Positions 44,227 to 55,600 of a DNA stretch of 64,000 nt are shown piece after piece (the first letter of the stretch is position 1; each line of letters begins with the position of its first letter). The position numbers and the translations under genes were made by a program. Under the pieces are notes generated by a model. It had not been told where the DNA came from. It made no database searches and saw only the letters and a list, made by a program, of their open reading frames with translations. Origin of the DNA: Wuchereria bancrofti (taxonomy: Eukaryota; Nematoda; Chromadorea; Rhabditida; Onchocercidae); contig SSBO01000009.1 in the NCBI GenBank assembly GCA_005281725.1, positions 2,779,536 through 2,843,535 of the forward strand, given 5' to 3'.

Positions 44227-44451
44227 TCATTTTTCTTTTTTTTTGTGATATGTGTCTTGCGATGATGGTAGAGATGAATTTTTTAAGTTCAAATCCAATT
44301 TATCTTTTAATTCAATTATTTTTGCTTCTAAGCCATCATTTTCTGTAATTAAAGCTTTTATTTCTTCTTTGAGATTAGCGTTTTTTGGTCCAATTCTTAT
44401 TTTACCAATTATTGCAAAAAAAGCAGTTAAGATTATCTGTTGTAATTTCAT
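44227..44451 (-). CDS. Possible small protein (74 aa), unrecognised
   Basis: Minus-strand ORF with ATG at 44451-44449 and an in-frame TGA directly before it. The N terminus is hydrophobic (QQIILTAFFAIIG), followed by a charged stretch with leucines and isoleucines spaced as in a short coiled coil (LKEEIKALITENDGLEAKII) and a Lys-rich end. That is better structured than neighbouring AT-rich ORFs. No family is recognised, no splice or trans-splice signal is clear, and it may well be chance. Confidence 0.2.
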   Translation of the reverse strand: MKLQQIILTAFFAIIGKIRIGPKNANLKEEIKALITENDGLEAKIIELKDKLDLNLKNSSLPSSQDTYHKKKEK

Positions 44452-45899
44452 TCAAATCTTGTTATCTTGAAGAATAATTTATTGATGCATTTCTTTTGTG
44501 TCTTTGCTTCAGTTTTTTGATTTTTTTTTTCACAAAGTTTTTCCACACTTATAACTTTGTTTAATTTTAATTTTATATCTATTAATTGATTCATTACTAA
44601 ACGAGTAAGTAATAACCTATGATAGCATGAAATTATAAGCCTTATTCTCTCTGATGCTAGAATATAATAACATTATTCATCAGTATTGATAGACTCTTGA
44701 ATGGATGATTTTGATTCATTTAAAAAAATGATAACAAACTTATACAAAAATCGAAAAAAGCTATTTTTGATTTCCAATGATTATTAAATAGTTTTAATAG
44801 TATGGCTTTACTGTTATGAAATTATAATTTAAGTGTTATCCTTGGACAATAATGAAAGAATGAAAAAAGTGCTTAATTTTACTTTTTTTTCCTGCAAATA
44901 AAGCAAAGCTTTGCTAATTGAGCCTAGACAGTTTATAAGAACTTACTCAGCCAGAAAGGAATTTTTTTTGCGCTATCATTCTTTTCGGAACCTTTGATAC
45001 AATGGAAAATAACAGTTGTAATTTTCGTTTGTCATGAATATTTCATCAAAAAAGAAAAATATGAAATTTCTAAACTTTAATAAAATTTGAACTAATATAC
45101 AAATTATGAGGAGATTCAAAAATTTGGAATTATTCCATGCAATATAGTAATCGGCACTCAAAATTTGCAGATTTTACGAAACTGTAAAGACTTTGCAGCT
45201 AATTTGTTATATTTATAGTTTGGTAAACAACTGGACCTTTCCTCATTTATTTCTATTTCACAATAACTTTAGAAATTTGAACCATAAATCAATTTCAACC
45301 ATAATACATAATTATCGCCATGAAATAAGCAATAGATTTTAAAGAATCCAATATAGAAAGAATAATTTACAAATATGAATCAATAAACATTATACCTTCT
45401 CAAATTTATATATTTGAAATGAATTTTTAATCGTTCTCATCTATATATTACGTGAAATAACAAAAATTTTTGTAATGTAATAAATAATGTAAAATTCATT
45501 CTAATACATCATATCGTAACCTTTTTGTAAAGCTGATAATAGCTAATAATATAATAAATATTTTGTTCTAAATAAACTGCATAACAGTTGGTATTACACC
45601 TTTGATTTATGTAAGCATTTAGGAAAAAAGAGATATTTTGCTTAGTTATGCATTGACGATTTTTTTTTTCGTAGCAATGCTCTATTTAGAGCAATTTTTT
45701 ATGAAAGAAATAATAAGTATAATAGAATTAATAAATTTAATTAAACTTCAAAATTCATTTCATAGTTTTACAATTAAAAACAATTAATTGATAATGAAAA
45801 AACGGTAATATGTGATTACATTCTTGATATTTTTTTCAATTATAAAAATGGGAATTAAACAATTTTGAATTTTTAGACGAACGATATCTTGAATTTTGT

Positions 45900-46239
45900 T
45901 AAAAATACAGCATTTGGTGGAATAGAGCAAGGGCGCTAGTGCGCCAAAAGAGCGCTCAAAAAGGTATATTTTTTAACTTATGATTATTTTTCTCTTTCTC
46001 TGCTTTTCTTTTCATATTATTAAAATTATTAGTAACAGAAATTTTAATAATGTAAACATGGAATTGGATGATGAAATTTCAATGATACAAATAGATTAAT
46101 TGAATAAATTCATTTTAATTAAAATAAGAATAATATCGTTTAATGATAGGAAAAAAAGTCGGTTAAGAGGTGAGAAGACGATCGAACTTAATAGTTTCAC
46201 TGTATATTTTGTGTGTGTGTGTTTGTCTTCGAGCGGAAA
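45900..46239 (+). promoter_or_regulatory. Putative 5' flank of titin-like gene
   Basis: The 340 bp before the proposed start contain a GC-rich hairpin GGCGC-TAGT-GCGCC (45932-45945), an adjacent palindrome GAGCGCTC (45950-45957) and a short GT run (46211-46221), all unusual in this AT-rich spacer. No TATA box or transcription start can be fixed. Promoter role is inferred from position. Confidence 0.3.
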
Positions 46240-46613
46240 ATGGATGAGCGAGAAAAGTCGCACTACAAAAACGCTTCTACTTCTCAAGATAGTTTAAAGT
46301 AAATGTTTTTTTTTTTCTTTTTTGTTGTTATAAATACTAGACAAAATTTGAAATAAACGATATGATATTTTATAAAATATATTTATATCTTTTAAATATG
46401 ATTACATATTCATAAATATTTTGTTATTTTGTTTAATTCCATACAATTAACTATAAATTAACTAATATAATGAATAATCAATTAATTGTAGAATGGAAAT
46501 AATAGAAGATGGAAATTGGACAAATGTTAAAACAATTCAACAAAATGAGCCAATAGCTCATTCATCAACACTTGATAAAAATGATAAAGATGCTGTCATA
46601 TCTTATTCAACAA
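46240..46613 (+). other. Titin N-terminal coding exons
   Basis: Exons 46240-46298 and 46492-46613, separated by a 193 bp intron. Together they encode a polar leader of about 60 residues (MDEREKSHYK, then MEIIEDGNWTNVKTIQQNEP) without signal peptide or membrane segment, fitting a cytosolic protein. The first exon is predicted from ATG context, donor GTAAAT and phase match; transcript evidence would be needed to be sure. Confidence 0.65.
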
Positions 46614-49600
46614 GTAAGCTTAATTAATAAGTTCAAAATCTTTTACATCTCACTTTTGTCTTTATTTAACTAAATATTTGTATTTCTTAATAAAAATTGA
46701 ATGATTGATGACAGTAAAAATGAGGATGAATTTTGGAAATTTGCACAAATTCTTCAAAAAAACAAAAAAAGCAAAAAACTGTTAAATTTTTTAAATTAAT
46801 AATTGAACCAATGTTTTAGTTCATTTCTAGTCTTTGTTTATTTCAGACATTCAGTTATAAAATTTATATGTGGAAATTTACTGCGTTCTAGTTTTATTTA
46901 TAGTTTTTTCCCCTTTTGCATTTTGAGAACCAATTAATGTGCGTTGAAATAAATCTCAACGATCTTAACAAATGGTTTGTCGAATAACTTCGTCGAATAA
47001 CCTAGCTGTTTCATACCTTTTACTCGGATAATTAATTAAGTTTAAACAAGATAAAATAGCATGCATAAAATAATTGATCGTTTTTGATTAATATAATTTT
47101 AGATCGTGAAAAAGTTTATCATAAAAACGCAGGAACAATTGAAGAGATACATGTTCTGGAAAGTTCAGGTAGAACTACCAGAGATTTTGCCGAAGAGCAT
47201 TGGTCATCGGAAATTAAATCATATGTAATGCCTGAACCACCTAAATTTATACAGGTATATGCTAATTCTTTTTTAATTAACAAACTTTAGTTAGATTATC
47301 TGTTTATATTTTATTTTATCATTTATAAGAATATGTTGTGATATGAGTTCGATAGAAAATTCAAAAGTGTGAAAATGATTTTCATTTACTTCTTGCTGAA
47401 AGATTAGTGCTCTGTGAATCTTACGTATTCTGTTAAATTTAGGATTAATTATAACTTCCACTTTATCATTACCTCATTATTTCTCTTTTCAGGTAATCAA
47501 AGCATTTCGAGTATTAGCCACTGACACATTAACACTTGTTGTTGAAGTACAAAGCGATCCACCAGCAATTTTTGAATGGTTTTGTAATGATAGACCAATA
47601 CAACAAAACCGGCGCAAATTTAAGGTCGGATTGATTTTTTTTTTTTTTTTTTTTAAGAAATAATTGATAATTTTTTTGTAATTCTGAAGGCCATAATATA
47701 AAATTTTATAAAAGAAAAAATGTATAAAGTAAAGTTTGTTTTGTTATATTTAAGTAAACAAATGATATTTTAGGCACGTCATGGAATTAACATTACCACT
47801 CTGACCGTTGAGGGCCCGGAACAGGGTGTTTATAAATGTACTGCACGGAATCCGGTTGGCATATCCACTACATATGGCTATGTTACCGTTAATGGTGTCA
47901 CATCCTTTCTATTTTTTTTTTTTTTTAACTTCAAGATTCATTTGTTAAACAAATTCGTTCATAAATTACTATATGTAAATTAAAATTTTAAATATTACTT
48001 TTAATATTCACTTTTTAATAATTGATAAAACTTTATCTTTTTCACAAATACAAATTAATCCCTAATTATTTCATTAAAAAATGGGAAAATATCTCAAGTT
48101 ATTTTGTAATTAAATTCCATTTTTTTAATAAAATATTTTTCTTTTAATCAAATTATTATTTTGGAATTTTTATTTTCATTTCTATTGAAATACTTTTTCA
48201 GCTCCACCATCATACAAAACATGGTTAGAGCAAACACATGAAGTTAATGAAGAAATGAACATGGAAATTGTCGATAAAGAAAACATCCGTAAATTTATCA
48301 ATTATTTTTTAGTGATAATTGAGGATGGTGAAGAATTAATTATTAAAAAAATATTTTAAATTATTTTGTAATTAAACTTTATTTTTTTTATAACATATAT
48401 TTTTTTTAAATCAAATCATTATTTTAGAAATAACGACTGATATGCCACCTAAGTTTATCCAACAAATACCAAATTTAACATTACGACCTGGTACTGAAGC
48501 ACTAATTGATGTTGAAGTGGAAGCATCGCCACCAGCCAAGTAAAGCTTATTTCTTCATTTTAAGTTTACACGTAAAATTTACACGTTAAAATTATACATA
48601 TACATCAAGTGCACTTACTTGGTAAACACATAATGTGTGAACCAAAAAAAAAAGGAAAAAATTAATGGCATTTAAAATTTTTCTTTAATCTTTATGCGAA
48701 TAGGTCAAGTGTAAGTTCAATATTTACATTAGTAGTATGATATAATTACTTCCCAGAATTAGCATTTATCTCTCATAACAAGTATTTTACATTTTTGAAA
48801 AAATTTTGAATGTCCTTTTTTTTGATAAAAATTTAAGTTAAAATAATGAAACGTGAAATGCTCAAGCACTTTTTGCTGGAATGTAGAAAGAGTAATGTTC
48901 ATTATTGATTCAGAAAAGGTTGAATTCAAATAAAAATTCCTCTAAACTAAAAGTAATTTTTTTTATCAGTGAAATGATATCATTTTTTTTTTTCATGCTA
49001 TAATTTTATTTTGAAATGATTTTTACCATAAATTTTAAGGCAAATAATGAGATTGTAACAGTGGTGGGAAAAATACGTATGCTGGTTTTTTTTTTTAATG
49101 TTTTTCGTTAGGGACTGCAATATTTCTATCAAATCAAAATATGACTAATAAAAGAGGTTAGTATTTTATATATGGTCAGAAATATGACGTATTTACTATT
49201 TCAGATTTACTTGGTACGTGAACGGTGTCCAATTTCGTGATACAGTGGGACAAATTGAAGTTTATTATCCAATAGCTAATCGTTGTATTGCCCGATTTCC
49301 AATTCCTCAAAAGGGTGAATACAAAGTAATTGCGGAAAATAGAGCCGGTAAAGAGCACAGTATCGGATATATTGATATCAAAAGTGGTAATTATCATTTT
49401 CTAGCTAATCTATTTCACTTAAAAAAAATATAAATTAGACACTATTTCATCCTTAAATACGATTATAAATTTAAAATAAACAATAAGAAAAAAAAATTTT
49501 TCTTTTCTTTTAAATATTGACATGACGAAACTCATAATACTTATTTATAGAAGTTATGCATCATCAAACACAGTTACCACCTCTACCAAATGATCATATC

Positions 49601-52600
49601 TATCATCATTCATCACATGTCGAATCTGAACATCGTAAGCATTTTACAATTTTTTTTTTTTTGCTTTCATAACTCTTTTTTCCCTTTTCCAAAAAAAAAA
49701 TAATTTTTTTCCCTTTTCAAAAAAAAAAATGAAAAGTTAGTTTTACATTTTTCGAGGTTGCTTTCATTAATGGAAATTTCATTCTTAAATTATCATTTAA
49801 AACTTATGAATGTTATAGGTGAAATACCATTGTTACAAGGTCGAGGACGAGCATCTTCAGTAAGTAGAGTGATTGATTATTATGAAGAAAGTAGCTATTA
49901 TCAACGCTCGACAAGCTTACCTAGACAAATTGATTATCCATATGAAATTAAGAAAACAACAGAAATTATTCGAAAGCGTAAAGATGGTTCGTTTTTGCTT
50001 TAACATCAAATAAAATTGATGTCATTAGCAAAATGTTCTCGTAAACTCATAGAAAATTTAATTTACTGATAAGAAAAAAAAAATGTTATACCATCTGATG
50101 ATTATCTAAAGAATTTCAATGGTTATTAATAATTAACAAATTTCAATGAAGAAAATACTTAAAGTTTATTAAAAATATGGAAGCTAAAATATTTGCTTTA
50201 AAATATTATAAATATAAAAGGGACAAATTCTCAAACATAATAGCTTCATGACTGTAATAAAAATGTTGTAACATTAATTTCAAAAATTTTATTCACCAAA
50301 CACTTTTTTTCTTTTCTTTTTTTCTTTCTTTTTTTTTCTTTTTGTTCAATGATAGTGAAGATTATTTGAGGATAAATAGCTTGCGAAAAGTAGTAGACAA
50401 TGTCCATAATTGCAAGTTCTTCTTTCAGTAGTGATCCAATAGTTAATCTTTTATTTGGATTTAAAATTGATGCAAATGAAACTTTTCAAATCATTTATCA
50501 CCTGCATTAAAATGCATTAAAAATTTAATATTTGAATCTTTGTAGATTATGAAATAGTTTTACATAAGCTAAGTTAAGTTAGTAATACTTAACAAGCATT
50601 TGTATGAAACGAAAGCTTTATGACTTATTTTATTATAGGTAATAAAATATTTAGTTCATTTATAAGGATTCTCTAGTGAATGTTTGAATTTTTCTTCCGA
50701 TCAAAATGATGTGCATTTTTTCTGTTAACAAAATTTGCATGCAGTGTTTAACTGGACAAAATAAAAAAGAATTGTTTATTTTATTTGAAGTTGCGTTTTT
50801 TTTTTTCTTTTTTTGGGAGGAGGGGAAATATTTTGAAAAATATGTTGTTTTGAAATAAATAATTTGTAAATTTTTTTTAATCAAATTTTCATTCTGCTCT
50901 AATTTGTTATTTTGTTTTCTTTTGTGCTATATTTCTTTTTCTTTTTGTTTGTTTTTTCTTTCTTGCAAAATCAATTTTCTAGACTCAGAACAACAACAAC
51001 AACAACAACAAAGGAAAGAAGAGCGACATCGTAAACAACAATACTCATCATTAAAAGAGCTTGTTGAAACAAAAGAAGAGCAACTACTACAGACTGTAAA
51101 ACGTCGACGTTACAGTGAAACAACACAACATTTGCTACCACAAAAACCAATTTTTACTAGTAAATTACCAGTTGAAATTGCAATTGGTTCAGATGATGAT
51201 TTGGTGCTCAATGTTGATTTTAAAGCAATTCCAAGAGCAGATGTGAAATGGAATGTAAATGGATTTGAATTAAAAGATTCAAAAAAAGTCACAATAGTTA
51301 ATGAAAATGATCATTCAACGCTTATCGTTCGATCACCAATTCGCTATGGACGTTATAATGTGACAATAATGAATGAACATGGTACGAGTAATCAAAGTAC
51401 ACGAGTGCATTATGATGTGAACAGACAAGATGAAAAGATGATTAAAAAACAATCATATCATTTCGAATCGAATGAAAACACTGAACATCCGATTGCTGCT
51501 ACTATTACTACCACTGAATTAGTTGATGGTTGGGAATTGATCGATGAACAACAACGATCGAGCAAATCAGCTGATTCATTTGAAACTGTTAAATATGTGG
51601 AAACAATTCGAGCAGCTACAGAAGGTTATCAAATACCAACACCAACACCACATGATGAAGCATTCACTTCACGTCAATCATTTCATTCATCCACGTATAA
51701 CACACGGCAAAATGAAGAAATTATTGATGGAAGAAGTACAACTAATTATGAAACATCAAAAATTCCACCACAATTACTACCAAAACCAATAATACCTATC
51801 ATTCATGAACCGTTAGAGAGAGTAAATGTTTCTGAAATATCACATGCATCACCTTACACGGAAAAACGATACGAAGAAGTCACAAGTGGCATTTCGAAAA
51901 CTATTTATGAAGCACCGCAGGCATCATTGTTATCATCGAAATTTACTGAACCAATGTTAGATACAACAACATTTACGCAACAAAAATACGAGGAAGTTAA
52001 TGGTATGGAAAATGGATATGAAATCATAAATGATAATATATCATCTACAAAAACAAAATTACAAAACGAAATTGATATCGAAAAGAAAACATTTCGCATT
52101 CCAGTAAATCGTGTTCCAGAACCAATTCCAAAATATCCATTCATTTTAAAACAACCGGAGCCGGAAATTCGTCTAAAAGCAGGTGAAAAGCTTGTGTTAG
52201 AATCTAAAGTTGATTCATCACCAGCATCTCAATTCAAATGGTATCAGAATAATTTTGAAGTACGACCATCCTCATCTGTCATTATCGACAGTTCAGCAGT
52301 GAATGAAAGTCGGGTTACATTTTTGAAACCAATTAGTGGTACTTATAAAATGGTTGCTTCCAATATTCATGGTTCTTGTAGCAGTACAACTCGTGTGATT
52401 ACTGAAGTTACTGAAGATTGGGTGACTGAATCTACTGTTTCCGTGATTCGATCGGTGCCGGAGAAACTAGAATCAAAATATCAGCTTGTAAAAAGATCCC
52501 ATAAAACAACACGAGATGATTTACCCAAAGCTCCACGAATTGTGGAAGCTTTCGCTCCAATTCTCAAAATTGCCAATAATGAACCGCTCACGTTACGTGT

Positions 52601-55600
52601 TACTGCAGATGCAATACCGGAAGCGGAATTCCGTTGGATGTTAAATAATTTCGAAGTAAGACCAAGTCAAACGGTTACTATTGAACACCTCGGATTAAAT
52701 ATTTCACAAGCTACATTCCATAATCCAATAAGTGGACGATACGAAGTGATAGCTACAAATGTATTGGGTCAAGATTCATGCTCTGGGAAAGTAATTGTTG
52801 ATTACGCAGAAGAGGAGCAAATTGTTCCAATTCAACCAATCATAAGACCAATTATTCCTAAAATTCCTGTCTTTATAAAAGCATTACCAGGTGAAACACA
52901 ATTATATCTTGATGAACAAGAATTCCGTCTTTCTGTATCGGTGCATGGTGAGCAACCGATTACATTCCGTTGGTTTGCAGATGGTAGTCTTTTGTCAAAT
53001 AGCGTTGAACATCAAATGATTAATGATTTAGAAAACAGTACATTAGTTGTACGAAAACAAATCGTATGTGATGTCGATTATGCGGTTGAAGTTTCCAATA
53101 CTTATGGAGCTGTATGGTCTGAGACGACAGTAAGGCCACCGTCACCAACGACATCTTCCACTGCTAGCACTGCTACTTCAGTGGAAAGTTCATTAATAGA
53201 AGTGAATGATACACAACCATCCTCACCACGTTATACTATTATCCTAGCCGATAAATATTTACAACAAAATGATGAATTTACCGCACATGTAGCTATTAAT
53301 GTGGAATGTAGTCCGTGTGAATTTTTCTGGACTCTTAACGGACGTGATATCCGTACAATTCCGGGATTTCATATTGAATCTACATTTTATGAATCTACTA
53401 TTTACGTCAAATCGATGTTATCAAAACAATCTGGTGAATTATCAGTTGTGGCGAGCAACAAATATGGTACTGCAAAGTCAACAGCTAAAATCATCGTTCA
53501 CCCATGTTAGTAGTCTTAGGATTTAAATTAATTTTGATAAAGTTAAAGGTTTTTTTGTTTTTAATAATGGATATATGCTTAATTAATCTCATTAATATTT
53601 AAAGCTAACGTTTATTATTCTCGTATAACCGATTTTTTCTTATTATTTATCTAAAAGTTTTTGACTAAAAGAGTACTACAATAGTTTACCAGTATTTATT
53701 GCTATGATCATTTTATGTACAGTACATTATAGTATTTTATTAACATAGTAGAAGTTACAATGATTTCATCTAAAAATATAGTAATTTAAGAAGAGATGCA
53801 CGCTATTCTAAATGTTTGAAGTTTTAATCATAATTATTACAATAATTATTTTATCTTAATTATTTTACCTTTATTCATGAAAAGGAATTACTTCTTTCTT
53901 TTCCATCTTAAAATTTTTTCACAAATTTTTAGAAGGAAAATAAAGAGTAGTTCATCAGTCAAAAGTGAAATTTAAATTCTTCCATTGAAGTCATCATAAA
54001 AGTATTTTGTATTGCCTTTCAGTACGTGAAAAATCATATGAATTTATTTCGGAAATAGAAACTATACCAGCTGAACGACCACCACGAATTGTTTTACCTT
54101 TACGACCTTCCGTTTTTCGAGCAGGTAGATAATTGATCAGATTTTTTCATTTTCTATATTATTGTGATGCGTCAGGAAGTGCTACTATAAGGCAAACATC
54201 ATTTAATCCTCCAATGTAATATACTAGAAATTATGAAGTTAACATTAATACTTTCTGTAATATTATCAATTTTCAACCTGATTTTATGGTAAAATTAAAT
54301 TTTCCATCTTCTCATACTCATTAATTTATAAAATATTTGAATTATTTTTCACAAATTTCATGTATATAAATGTGTAGGTGAATCACTGGAATTACGTTGT
54401 CGTGTTGATGGTTTGCCACGACCGGAAGTATTCTGGACCAAGGATGGAATTCGTATTGATGATGAAATGATAGAAAAAGAACTCATCATTCTTCAGTATC
54501 CGGATGGCAGACATGAATTAATTAATCCGCACTGTAAACCGGAAGATGCTGGTTTATACCAATTAACAGCACGTAATATCCATGGATCCACGAATACTTC
54601 AGCTTATATTCATGTTGAAAGTAAGCAGTAAATGAGTAATTTTGTAAGATGGAATTTTTTGCCAGAACTTTTTTTATGGTAAAATGTTGCAAAAAAAGAA
54701 TGAATTAATTGTATGAGTTTTATAATTGTATTATTTAAATTGTAATTTCAAATTCTTTAGTTACATTTTACTTTTTAATAAAAAAATATCATTTCAGAGA
54801 AAGAAATAGTAGAAACGACAACAACAGAAGCGGTAGAAATTTCAGCTTTCAATTAAAAAAACTCATAAAAAAATTTATCAATGTTATGCAAATTTAATTT
54901 TCTCCTCAACAAATTTCTCACTGTAATAGAATTGTTATACAAATATTTTTTATGCTGGTCATATGATAATTAATTATTATACTAGTGATAATTTAATTTA
55001 GTTCAATTTTTCGAGTTATTCAATTTTTCAATTATCTAATTTATTTAGAGAGGTGAAATTCATGAAGTGATTCATGGAGGAGTATCAAAGCCACGATTCA
55101 GTAAGGTAATATCGAAACAGTATGAGGATGATATGATTGTGAGTTGTAAAGTGATAAGCGAAATACCAGCAGTGGTGTCGTGGTTTAAGGATGGACAACG
55201 TCTCTATCAAACTTACAAGTATCGCATGCAAAAATTATCTGACAACACGTATACGCTTACAATATGCAATGTTGACAAATGGGATGAAGGTATAATCTAT
55301 CTGATATGATTAAATGAAATGAATAATCAGTGATAAAAATAAACAGTAAACATGGAAATGAAGAGAAAACTGATTGTAAATAGATGAATAACAAAATTAA
55401 ACATGATAAGTTCATTGGTAATTGGTATTTCATAAATAAATTAATTGGTCCTACAAAATATTGTTCTTTTTTTTTGTGCATTTATTTTATTAATTTTATT
55501 TTATTAAGTATAGAAATTTATTTAAGTATTAAAAAGAGATAACATTGATAATAATTTCTCATTAATTTCCTGTATAATAAGAAATAAATTTTGCTAAAAA

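Larger units (their letters stand above)
39660..46239 (+). other. Spacer between kettin and titin-like genes
   Basis: About 6.6 kb with no convincing gene. It is AT-rich, with many A/T tracts, a GA/CT inverted microsatellite at 42201-42298, a minus-strand ORF at 44227-44451 with slight promise and a GC-rich hairpin at 45932-45945. A plus-strand ORF at 43126-43470 is F/I/L-rich and looks like T-rich chance. The region probably contains the titin promoter near its right end. Confidence 0.6.

Noticed and set aside
46100..46297. Overlapping ORFs on both strands just before titin
   Set aside because: The plus ORF is in a different frame from the proposed first exon and has no partner exon; the minus ORF is its mirror.
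50904..50982. Upstream ATG extension of the giant titin exon (hydrophobic, signal-peptide-like)
   Set aside because: The F/L/C-rich stretch is the translated polypyrimidine tract; acceptor TTTTCTAG at 50982 and phase fit the preceding exon, so it is not a secretion signal.
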